Of a DNA stretch of 64,000 nucleotides, positions 48,140 to 58,289 are shown one piece after another. Within the stretch, counting starts at the first letter, position 1. Each line of letters starts with the position of its first letter. The notes below the pieces were generated by a model. The model saw only the letters and a program-made list of their open reading frames with translations, was not told where the DNA came from and did no database searches. The translations under genes were made by a program, and so were the position numbers. Source of the DNA: Ischnura elegans (taxonomy: Eukaryota > Arthropoda > Insecta > Odonata > Coenagrionidae); the NCBI RefSeq assembly GCF_921293095.1, contig NW_025791658.1, positions 6,758,001-6,822,000 on the forward strand, read 5' to 3'.

Positions 48140-49154
48140 CAAGTAATAATCAGATGGTGCAATGTCTGTGGAATTTGTTGGTTGCGTTCGGCCTTTACAT
48201 TTGAGTGTTTCCTGTTAGGTTTTAATGGGTTTTGCTAATTTACAGTTTTCATAACAAACTTACCTTGGTCGTCGAGCAGTTTGTTTATGAAATGTCTAAG
48301 GTTGAGTCATGATTTTTCCGGTGAGTCAAAATCGACCTGCAGTCAGTGCTTTAGCCGTCTATTTACGGACAGCAGGAACTTGGTTTCAGACATAATACAT
48401 TATTGCTGCATTATTTGTTTCGTAATTTTTGTGGACAATAATATCAGGGTTACTAAAAACAGTTTTTATGAAATAGTTATGACTTTGAAGATGATTTTGG
48501 AGTTCCTTTTCTTTCTGCATGAATATTACACCCCATATTCTCTACCAGAGTTCATAATTGAATATTAGCAATAGGTCAAGAGCGTAAAAAACATAAACAC
48601 TCAAAATAAATTCCGCATCAATGGTTCCTATTCTCATACTGTACTGCTGAGAAAAAAATAATGTAGTGGTTGTACGTCATAAAAGCAACTACTCCAAAAA
48701 TTATAATTGCAGAAGCAAATTAAGTTTAAGAACAGGAGAGTTATATTTTTTTCAATTTCTTTACTGCGAAAATTTGTATCTTGAATCTCTATTTTGAGAA
48801 GTGTTAATTTAAAAAAAAGGGAATAGTGATACCTCCCCATTGTCCCCAAAATGAATGATCCACATTTTCAAAGCTCTCATATATTTTGCATTAGGGGGCG
48901 AATTTCCATGGCTCAAAGGAAAGTATAAAGTAGACACTATGTGAACTTGGTATATCAAGGATCTTCCTGCCAAATTTCATTTCAGTCATCTGCATCTTTT
49001 CAGTGATTGATGAACAGACATGCAGACACCACTCCATATTCATAAAGAAACAGACACAAAATAGTTAACACCCTGTTTTGTAATGGTTTACAGCATCTTT
49101 TATCTGTTGAATTTTATTGAGATGACTAGTTCATCACTGTTACTTTTTCTGCAG
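48140..49154. other. Intron 1, distal part
   Basis: Non-coding sequence ending in the acceptor tactttttctgcag before exon 2. A 95-codon frame at 48281-48568 starts with TTG, is rich in hydrophobic and cysteine residues and has no motif; it is not called. Confidence 0.4.
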
Positions 49155-49313
49155 AGTATCGAAGGAGAAGGTGCTGCTGATGACAAGTCTGTGGAGACTA
49201 AGGACTGTAATCGAGATGTAATTGATAGCACTGCACAGCTAACATGGTCTGTCCAAAGGACTGAAGTATTCATTCCTGTGCCAGATTACCTACCATTCAG
49301 GAACGATGAGTTG
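49155..49313 (+). CDS. Exon 2 of the host gene (53 codons)
   Basis: It is bounded by ttttctgcag| and TTG|gtaagt, phase 0 at both ends. The encoded segment begins SIEGEGAADDKSVETKD and ends VFIPVPDYLPFRNDEL, mixing an acidic stretch with a short proline/aromatic motif. No known domain was recognised. Splice signals and open phase in the same frame as exon 1 support it; a small extra exon in the large introns is possible. Confidence 0.65.
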
Positions 49314-49670
49314 GTAAGTTTTATTCTCATACTGAGTGAAACATGAGCTGAATCACCTTCAGTTGTAACAATTTCATAGTTATTCAGGACAGAGGGTGTG
49401 TCTGTCATAAATATAAGTATATTAATTGGAAGTCACTCACAGATATGCAACCTTCAGTTGTTGGAATTGTCCAGTAGTAAACTTATGAGGCAGAAAGCTA
49501 ACCACCCAAATCTATTTTTGTGCAAGTCTATATCAGTTCAACGATAGGGTGGATCAGAAATAAATTTCAAATCCATCCTGCTCAGTGAAAAAGAGTTATT
49601 TTACTGATCAAAGCTAAGCCCAAAAAAATTGGAGACCTCTAGGTAAATCCCTGCCCTTTGCTCAAATGCT
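49314..49670. other. Intron 2, proximal part
   Basis: Starts with the gtaagt donor. No repeat or exon was recognised before the piggyBac-like MITE. Confidence 0.4.
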
Positions 49671-49675
49671 CTTAA

Positions 49676-50365
49676 CACTTTGCTTGCCATGGACGTAATA
49701 TTATGTCCTGTTAATCTTTCTGAGGATGCTATTGGAGGATTGAGGATTGCCATGGACGTAATATTACGTCTTTCCATTTTATTGGCTTTGTATGCATGAA
49801 GCTGTAATATTTCGCCCGTGGTACTTTTCCAGTTTACTGCTTAGTGGTTCTATTATTTCAAAAATCAACTGCTCAATATAAAAAGGGTTCACTTTATGTC
49901 TTGAAGACGAAAAGTCCTCTGTAGCTACCGGCATCCTTATCTTTGGCCACTTAGTGTGAAAATTCTTTTGCGGGAAGAACCGTTCGTTGAGGGTGCAGTG
50001 ACCCTTTTTGTCATCCAGTATTTATAATAATTTGCTTAGAACTACGATTTTTTACGATTTCCATGCTTTAAATAGTTCAAATTGAGCGTAATAAAAAATT
50101 ATTATGCATGTTATGGCGGTACATCATATGTTGCAGCTTTTTTATTTTTCAAAGCAGTAGGTTTTCATCGTTAAATTATCTATTTAAAAATTAGCTATAA
50201 ATGTTATTCAACTTATTAATAAATAAGAGAAAAGTCCATTTTTACTGAAATACACATCGATATAAATACATTTCTGATGCTAATGTTTAAAAAAATGTTC
50301 GACATTAGTAAAAATGACTTGATTTTTCAGTAGGGCTTTGAAACTAGTAGCCGGCACTCAAAGTG
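49676..50365. mobile_element. piggyBac-like MITE in intron 2
   Basis: TTAA flanks the element (49672-49675, 50366-50369). The left terminus reads CACTTTGCTTGCC and the right, inverted, CACTTTGAGTGCC. An internal direct repeat ccatggacgtaatatta occurs twice near the left end (about 49687 and 49751). It is 690 bases long and has no transposase. TTAA targets with CACTTTG ends fit piggyBac-type elements. Confidence 0.78.
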
Positions 50366-50441
50366 TTAAGGGGTGCCTTAGCACGGTTGTGGTAGGCAAT
50401 GCAGACCCTTTCTATTAACCAGTTTGCTCTTCACTCGTCAT

Positions 50442-51877
50442 TAGGGATGGGCGGTTATGAGAAAAAAACCGGTATTAGGTTAACCGGTTATTTTGAGTGA
50501 GTTGAGTACCTGAGTATTATAACCGGATGAAAAACACCGGTTATATTCAGGTTATATAACCTAAAGCATTGCGTGTTGCATATCTTCGATTCTTAAAAAA
50601 CCTACCGCATTTTTGAACTTCGTCTTCCTTCTTCGTTGTGTAGTTTATCGTAGAGTCTTGCTTGTTTTTTTATTGGATATGCCAATTAAAAACCGGTTGT
50701 TTTTCGATGCCATTTACCTGAGAATTAAATAATTTTTGCCATAACCGAAAAATAACCCGAGAAAAATAATTTGGCTCCTGATTCCCGCACTCTCTCGCGA
50801 TGCGTTGGAACTACCAGCACTCTTCGGCCCACTGACTGAGGTTTTCCTGCGCCTCTACCGGCCACAGAGCACATTAAAACCGGTTATTTTTGATTCAATA
50901 GAAAAACCTAGTGGCCGGTTAAAACCTAAGCGGCGAGTACTCGTTGGCATTTAACCGATCGCAGGCGGGAGAGAAATAACTGAATGAGGGAGTACTCGTC
51001 GGGGAAACCTATCTCTGTGGAAAGGTTTTTTTCAATAGGTCTCAAGTTGAAATGGAACGAGTACTCGGTTATGTGGGTTATATCAGTTATATCTAAACAA
51101 CCAGCAGAAATAACCGGACGCCAGAATACTTGTGAGGAAACCATGCTGCTCATCACTGCGGTATAGGTTTTTTGAATGCATCTCAACTAGTAAAAACTGT
51201 AACGAGTACTTGGTTATTCTCCGGTTATTGCAAATTAACATGAGGAAAATAACCAAGGCTATTAGCTATTACGAAAGGAAATGGAAATGAAGAACCTGAA
51301 ATATTACATTAGTTTGTGAAAGCATGCCATGTGACCAATAATACAAATATGAATATTAAAAATTCGGAAAGGAGCCGGGACTGTCTGGTTTCTGGCGTCC
51401 GGTTATTTCTTCTGGTTGCTTAGGTATAACTGATATAACCCACATAACCGAGTACTCGTTCCATTTCAACTCGACACCTATTGAAAAAAACCTTTCCATA
51501 GAGATAGGTTTCCCCGACGAGTACTCCCTCATCCGGTTATTTCTCTCCCGCCTGCGATCGGTTAAATGCCAACGAGTACTCGTCGCTTAGGTTTTAACCG
51601 GCCACTAGGTTTTTCTATTGCATCAAAAATAACCGGTTTTAATGTGCTCTGTGGCCGGTAGAGGCGCAGGAAAACCTTAGCCAGTGGGCCGAAGAGTGCT
51701 GGAAGTTCCAACGGTTCGCAAGAGAGTGCGCGAATCAAAAGAGTCAGATTATTTTTCTCAGGATATTTTTTGGTTATGCAAAAATAAACCTAATACTCAG
51801 GTTAACCGGCGTATAAAAATAACCGGTTTTTAATCGGTATACCTAACACAAAAACCGGTTATTTTGGCCCATCCCTA
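50442..51877. mobile_element. hAT foldback element rich in accggttatt repeats
   Basis: It starts TAGGGATGGGC and ends GCCCATCCCTA, with an 8-bp duplication CTCGTCAT (50434-50441, 51878-51885): hAT hallmarks. Inverted arms of several hundred bases (about 50760-51165 and 51400-51800, plus the ends) leave a central unique part of about 230 bases. Many copies of aaccggttattt and cgagtactcg are distributed along both arms. No transposase is present. Confidence 0.88.
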
Positions 51878-51885
51878 CTCGTCAT

Positions 51886-54800
51886 AGGTGCATAGCGGTT
51901 TCCTGACTCAGAATGGTAATAAAGGTTGAATCTGAGCCTTGAGATAAAGACAGGTCTTTTACCAGGTCTGCTTGAGGAGATAATTGCCGCTTTATTTTAC
52001 GAATTTTGATTTACTTCAAAGACCATCATCACGGCGCAAAATCACAATAAAGAAAATTCAACCAACCAAAGCAAAATATAATCCTTCAACTGCAAACAAA
52101 GGCTATGCATATGCCACATGCCGTACATCAAAGCTATAATTTGGGAAAATGTGAGACCTTGCAGCCGGTATTTCGATAACGCGCAGTCATTTAGAGTAAT
52201 CTTAAATACCTTTCCTTCTTCTGCGAGTCATCCTACACTTCTTTGCCTCCACTCCTGACCCTCCCCTCCTCTCAACAGCGCACTTGCCCTCCCCTCTCCA
52301 GTAGCACCGCGGTATGGCCGGTCACAGGTTTTCTTTGTTGCTTGATTTTGAGGTTGCATCATCGTTCTTTCTTTTGGCATTTTTTGTTTTTGATGGTGCG
52401 ATAGAAGAGTCCAGCAAGCCCCAAAGGAAATTACGCCATCGGAATGGATGGAAGCCTAGAGGCTGCTTTTCACGGGGCTCATGTTTGCACAATCTGACAT
52501 ATGTGCGAAGGCGCAATCAAAATTGTTTCGCGTAAAGTGGTTAATTGCTAGAACACATGCGAGAATGTGTGGATGCAAGATGGCAAAATAGCCCCTGTTC
52601 TAATTTCGTTCATGCATTTGCGCAATTCCATGCCATTTTAGAAATTAATGCAGCTCTAACCTGCACAGTTCCGTGCTCCGTGTAAAACGGATCAGAAAAG
52701 AAAGACGTGCAACAAACAGACGTCTGTCAAATTAACCTGAAATAATTTCAAATTTTTTCCTATCTTGTGAGAAAATTGTCTGAAGTATGTGTGTACAGTT
52801 GCGTTTTGTTTTAAAATGAGTAATTTTTAAGGATGCCATAACAACAATGAATATGTTTAGAATTTGCAGTACTGAAAATTTCTTTTCGATTGATAGTGCG
52901 CATTATTTTTTATTAAACGGTAAAAATGTTTTATCTTTTACGTATTGATAACCATTAACCCCTATTGTGCCCGTAAACCCTACCTCAGTCTCATGATTTT
53001 TATCTAGCATTTAAGAAATTTGGTACTCAAAGCATAGCTGTTCGTTTATGGAAATGCCGCTTATTGCTATATTGCCTAGTTATATGAATGGGTTTTGCCA
53101 TTTTGATGATTGCTTCTCATCGATAAGGGTGATTTCTATGAGGTGGCTTGCACGGGGATTTCCAAAAATGCTTCTTCCCAATTGATTGAAAAGCATTCCT
53201 TTAACGATTTTATTGAGCAAATTAGTCAATTTTCACTATTGAGTGCCAAAGGATCTCGGTGCTGGTGCTACGGAAGTGAAGAACCAAGGTGTATTTTCCC
53301 TGGAGCATGAGAATACAGCGCTGAGGACGAACTACCACTGCTGGAGGATATGTCGCAATGATAAAAAGGTTCCCATGTTTTCCAAGATAAATATCTCACT
53401 GATTTTATGTGTTGTATTGTGCAGGGAATTTTATTCTAATTTCAATTTTACTCTTTGGTGATTCAGATTGTTGATACGTCTGGTAAGAAAAAATTGAGTG
53501 CATGAAAGTAACACGGAAAGAAATACATGTCGTTATTGTAAATAGAAGTGGAAATCTGTTGTCCTCGAAACGTAGATTTGCTTTGAGTACCAGAAATCAC
53601 CTCGCGTGCATTTTATATTTTGAAAAATGCAATTGAAAACATTAAATTATATATCAACCACTATAAATCAACATAAATACTAAAATCATTAGAAAACCTT
53701 AAGAATTAATTCTCCAGCGCTACAACTAGTTTTTATTTGCATTCAAGGGAAACATTTGCCCCGTGATCATCACTGAATCTTGACATTGATGCTATGATGC
53801 ACGATACTGTTTGGTTCAGAAGCCCTTGAAGGTCCACTTTAGATTTTCTCTTCCCCTCTGGGCATGAAAATTTTTTTTGCGTCTAGCCCTTTCATAACAA
53901 GGATGAAGCTGGTAGCCACAGGTCTTGGTGGTCTTGAGAATAATTTTGTATAGAAATTTTGTTAAATTACAACCAACAATCGGCGAATGAGCTTTTTCTG
54001 GAATGAGTTCATTTTGACCTGTAGGTATTTTCCCCCATTTCTGTAATATCTGCTTCCCATGTGTGGGGGTGGTTGTAGAGATTTACGTATCTTTCTGTTG
54101 AAATTCGCTTATGGATTGAGACAAAATTAAGTCCATCTAGTGACAGATGAGCCTAGGAAATACCATTGAAATGATGTCATTATTGAAAAAAGATTACTTT
54201 GTTATTGAAGAAGAATATTATTTAATAGAGTATTTTCCCTGCTGAGGAATGCAATCAAAAATTTAAGTATTTGGTAGGACATGCCATCAGCCACATTAAC
54301 GAGATTTTTTGGATCTAATTACAACTCACTTTATTTAATAATTGTCATTTTGTATGTGCATGGATAATGCACAAAAACAAATCCATGCATCATGTTCTGT
54401 CGGAATTACCAAGTATGTACAAATTACAAAAATAATATTTCATATATAAATGCATTGTATTTTCATGGTCTTGTGTGTTTGATTATAAAAAAAGCACGGA
54501 CACAATTATCTGCATAAAATAATCGAAAATTGTAAGGATGGTTAAATTCTGCAGGAGTTAAACTTCAAGTAAGGAGTCACAAAATACTTATGCATACACG
54601 GTTTTGGCTTGCTTAACCCCTTCCACTTGAATTTATTTTCTGAATATCATGCTCCTATCCTCCATGTATTTTTTCTGTGGTCCTTTTTAAATGGAATAGT
54701 AGCTTATGATATAATATTTCGTAGTTTGTAATCAACCTGAAACAGTGAAATGAAGTGATTATTATTTCATAATGTTCACCAACGAATCCTCTTCCTGTAA

Positions 54801-55159
54801 GGACCTCGAGAACACTGCCATTGCTACTCGTATAAAATCATTTTATTCCTTCCAATGCATAATATTTCATGAAATTTTAGTTCTTAATGTATACTATGGA
54901 TGTTTTTAACATTGTTAATTTTTCAAAATATCTATTCATTGCCCTAAATAGTCCTAAATTACTGACCAATTAGGTCTGATGACGAGCTAAACTCGTCATT
55001 GTGCGATTTGGCGTCAGAAGTTCATGACAAGATAGACTCGTCGTTTCAGCGCAAGGGGCTAAATGGTCTCAGCTGGAAGAGGAGATTTTATTATCATTTG
55101 TAAAGGGGTTATTTTTATTGGTTAATTTATATTTAGTTACACCCATCATTCTCTTTTAG
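51886..55159. other. Intron 2, distal part
   Basis: It contains unassigned sequence. 53110-53310 is open and protein-like (IDKGDFYEVACTGISKNASS), perhaps a decayed element or lost exon, but it has no splice support. The acceptor ttctcttttag ends the intron. Confidence 0.35.
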
Positions 55160-55279
55160 TTTGATGTGAAAGAGGAGAACAGAGACCACTTTGGTGAAGA
55201 GAGTTATCCCATTCTGCACACGCAAGATTCAGCTGCAATTTCGAGTGATGCATCAGATCCATTGGCGACTGATTACTTG
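55160..55279 (+). CDS. Exon 3 of the host gene (40 codons)
   Basis: It lies between ctcttttag| and TTG|gtgagt with phase 0 at both ends. The product begins FDVKEENRDHFGEESYPIL and ends SDASDPLATDYL. It is acidic, with a VKEE motif that recalls the VKED/IKED motif of exons 4 and 5. No known domain. Confidence 0.65.
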
Positions 55280-55509
55280 GTGAGTATACTCTTGCCTTGT
55301 TTAGCTCGGCTGTTCGATGACACAGATCTAGAGATGGGTCGAATAGCAGATTTCTCGAACTCGAATATTGAAGTCGAATATTAAATCATTGCTCGAATCT
55401 TAGAATACCTCGAATTTCGAATACCTCGAATTTATGAGTTGCGCAAAGTATATTAAACGTACGTTTCTTCTTATATTTCCTTTGATCAATGTATAAATAA
55501 AAAGGTATC

Positions 55510-55575
55510 CAGTGGAACCACGATTTATCGTTTTTCAAGGGGATGGACGAAAAAAAACTATGAATGCGGAATGTT
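55510..55575. repeat. Fragment of the pogo-like MITE left end
   Basis: It reads CAGTGGAACCACGATTTATC and continues with tttttcaaggggatggacga as in the element at 36162-37186. The remainder of the element is absent. It lies in intron 3. Confidence 0.7.
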
Positions 55576-55782
55576 TGACTAGGTTGCCTATGCAGCAGGA
55601 AATTCAGGATTTTGGTGAGTAATTGTGATTTCCTTTAAAGGATTCAAACAGGAATTTAGCTGATTAATGGAATATTTTCATTTTATGGAAACAATTCGGG
55701 CATTTAGTTGATTCAACTCACCACACTCAACACACATACCATTCCTACGGTCCCGTCAGATTTACATGTAAATTTTATAGGC

Positions 55783-56236
55783 AAACCTCTATATAGTGAA
55801 CCTCTTCATCTCGAAAAACCTTCTCTTACCATACCAAGAAGATACCCCAGGGATGGCCGAACTACCTCCACAAATCATACCGAGACAACTAGAGACCATT
55901 AATGCAGCCGTGATTACGTACATGGAAAGACATTTTTAGCAATAAATGTTTCACGCAAAAAAATGTGATTGCGCTCACTTTCTGTTATTACTAAATAATA
56001 CGAGCAAACTTATTACTTATGAAAAACATTACTCGTAAAATATGTTCTCTTATGCATGCATGTTTGTTTAAACTCATAAATATGATGGTTTAAAAGATAG
56101 TAGTACCTTTCATTTCCGATGGATATGAAAAATTGGTGCCTATCACTAAGACCTCTCTCTCATTAGTGAACCTGCAAACATCAAGTTGCCTAAATTTTGG
56201 TCCTCTTGATTATGATGTAAAAAGGTTTCACTGTAT
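55783..56236. mobile_element. Possible second pogo/Tigger-type MITE in intron 3
   Basis: The left side reads cctctatatagtgaacctc and the right side aaaggtttcactgta, both like Tigger/pogo termini, with internal cctctctctcattagtgaac. The boundaries are not clean and the call is tentative. Confidence 0.35.
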
Positions 56237-56668
56237 GAATCAAGTTCTCTGCCGCTGGTTTCCATAGTTTTGAAAGTATTTCATTGATTTTTATCCATAT
56301 TTATGAGAAAATCACTGGTAATTTTTTAACTCAGTGCTCTTATAGGGTTCTGTGTCAAATGATGTGTTCATAAGTTAAAAGTTTTGGGTAAAGTTCACAA
56401 TTTCATGAGCCATTCAGTCACAAGATATGCCCAATAACATAACTCCTCTTCCTTTGTGAGGCTTTTGTTAGATGAAATGTGAAGGAAGAAGAAATTTACT
56501 GGACAAATGTTGTTGGTCGATTATGTTATTCTGTTTCTTCGAAGAGGCAGAATCGTTAATTAGAGATTATTTGTTTTCCACCGACAACTTTTAATTTAAG
56601 GTCGTTCATGGCCACTTTTCCTTGGTATGATTGTAACGTGTATGAATGGGTATTCCTCTTTCTAATAG

Positions 56669-56800
56669 ATGGATCAGGTAACATACAAGTGCGCTTCCAT
56701 TAAAGAAGATCAGATTAGCGATGATGAAGAAAGATATGTACACAATGGTTGCACTGGTGGTGTCTCAAGCAAACAGATGCATAAAGCCTCTTCTGATCAG
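56669..56800 (+). CDS. Exon 4 of the host gene (44 codons, duplicated with exon 5)
   Basis: It lies between cctctttctaatag| and GATCAG|gtaata, phase 0 throughout. The product contains VTYKCASIKEDQISDDEERY and ends KASSDQ. It aligns with exon 5 along its whole length (VT.KC.S.KED.ISDD.ERY ... SSK ... H.. .SDQ), and even the intron sequences before the two exons are similar (gggtattcctctttctaatag and gggtgtttctctttccaatag). Function unknown; the acidic ISDDEE stretch could be a phosphorylation or interaction site, but this is inference. Confidence 0.7.
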
Positions 56801-56959
56801 GTAATACATTTAGCATATTCACAAAGAGGTGAGAATCATTGATCATGGATTATTCAATTTATACAAACACTCTGGAATTCAAGTTTTGTTCATGACCACT
56901 TTTGCTTCTTGTACCTATTGATTAATACATGTATCAATGGGTGTTTCTCTTTCCAATAG

Positions 56960-57085
56960 AATAACCCAGTAACATGCAAGTGTTCTTCTGTCAAAGAAGA
57001 TCGGATTAGTGATGATGATGAAAGGTACAATGGGTACTGTGATGGTGACTCAAGCAAGCTGATACATCAAGAGGCTTCTGATCAG
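56960..57085 (+). CDS. Exon 5 of the host gene (42 codons, duplicate of exon 4)
   Basis: It lies between ctctttccaatag| and GATCAG|gtaaca, phase 0 throughout. The product begins NNPVTCKCSSVKEDRISDD and ends HQEASDQ. It is separated from exon 4 by only 159 bases of intron. Similarity in exon and preceding intron shows tandem exon duplication. Two codons are missing relative to exon 4 in the variable middle part. Confidence 0.7.
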
Positions 57086-57560
57086 GTAACAATTTTTATG
57101 AACTATTTATTGTGTGTTGAACTTGAATTGAATGTAAGTTTTATCACCATAATAAGTCAGCCATCCTGAAATTCATTTCATACAGCCCCTCTGTTCCCCT
57201 TTCCAAACTGCTTATCTTTTCGTATTTACCATCTTCTTTACTTTTACATCCTTAGTAATCTGACCTATGGGACACATTCACGAGAATTACTTTCCCCTCT
57301 TCCCATCCACCTGCTCTTTTCTTTTCCTGAAGATAGTCTCCATCAGACCGTTATATCTCATGAAGTGGCCGATTAAGTTAACCCTGTAGCTGCAGGAGCG
57401 TCAAAACTTTGCTGTCACTGTGTGCGGGACGTGAGCAGGGAAGATATTTTTCCGTCGACCCCAGGCGTGTGTCTAGCAGGTGGTGGACCCTCATAATCTG
57501 GGACTGCCCACCCTACCCCCTGACGACAGACCATGAATATAATATGCCCTTGGTAATTAC
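57086..57560. other. Intron 5, proximal part
   Basis: No exon recognised. The right part is adjacent to the LINE 3' end and may include its 3' untranslated sequence. Confidence 0.4.
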
Positions 57561-57572
57561 GCAGAGACGGAA

Positions 57573-58285
57573 TCATCATCATCATCAGTGATTACTGTCC
57601 TTAGACAGGTTTCCACTGGACTTCTCTCCATCTTTCTCTATCCTGAGCATCCTCCTTTAGGTCTTTGTATTTTCTTCCTCTTCTTATATCATCCAACATT
57701 CCCATCCTCCTTCTTCCTCTTCCTCTCTTTCCTTCTATCTTCCCTTCTATTATTCTCCGTTCCAAACAATTCCTTCTTAATATATGCCCTAACCAACTTG
57801 CCTTCCTCTTATGAATCATATGTATTAATTTTCTTTCCTCGCCTATTCTTCTTAGAACTTCCTCATTCTTCACTCTGTCAGTCCACTTCACTTTCAACAT
57901 TCGTCTCCATACCCACATTTCAAAACTTTCTAAATATCTCTCCTCCTTCTTTTTAACAGTCCATGATTCACATCCGTACAACACTACACTCCACACAAAA
58001 CATTTCATAAACCTCTTCCTCATCTCTATTGGAATTCTTTTTGCTGTTAACAATGCTTTTACCTTTCCATACGCTCCTTTACCTATTGATATCCTTCTTC
58101 TTATTTCCTCAGTACAACTTCCATTCCATCTTACCAGACTTCCCAAATATTGGAAAGTCTGTACTTGCTGTATGATATTTCCTTCTAAGGATATACAAAC
58201 ACAACCTTCTTTTCTGCTGATTCTCATCACCTTGGTTTTATTTATGTTTAAGTTCATTCCAAATTCCCTCCCCACATCCATTAAG
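57573..58285 (-). mobile_element. 5'-truncated RTE-like LINE fragment
   Basis: On the minus strand it contains the C-terminal part of a reverse transcriptase frame and ends with a short (gat)n tail (57573-57586), as seen in RTE-type LINEs. The 5' part of the element (endonuclease and most of RT) is missing, the usual result of incomplete target-primed reverse transcription. It sits in antisense orientation in intron 5 of the host gene. Confidence 0.8.
57601..58281 (-). CDS. Reverse transcriptase C-terminal fragment, open for 226 codons
   Basis: The frame is uninterrupted. It starts in the RT palm/thumb region with GMNLNINKTKVMRISRK, the motif near RT domain 7, followed by YLGSLVRWNGSCTEEIRRRI and SVVLYGCESWTVKKKEERYL, then RKASWLGHILRRN and a basic tail. 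These are hallmarks of RTE-type / endonuclease-reverse-transcriptase LINE proteins of arthropods. The catalytic YADD box and endonuclease are upstream of the truncation, so the fragment has no activity. The lack of stops suggests a recent insertion. Confidence 0.85.
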   Translation of the reverse strand: MDVGREFGMNLNINKTKVMRISRKEGCVCISLEGNIIQQVQTFQYLGSLVRWNGSCTEEIRRRISIGKGAYGKVKALLTAKRIPIEMRKRFMKCFVWSVVLYGCESWTVKKKEERYLESFEMWVWRRMLKVKWTDRVKNEEVLRRIGEERKLIHMIHKRKASWLGHILRRNCLERRIIEGKIEGKRGRGRRRMGMLDDIRRGRKYKDLKEDAQDRERWREVQWKPV

Positions 58286-58289
58286 AGAT

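Noticed and set aside
53110..53310. Open stretch IDKGDFYEVACTGISK as an extra exon
   Set aside because: No consensus acceptor/donor pair in matching phase was found, and no known domain.
57588..57956. 122-codon plus-strand frame rich in F, L, S and P
   Set aside because: It is the antisense shadow of the LINE reverse transcriptase frame.
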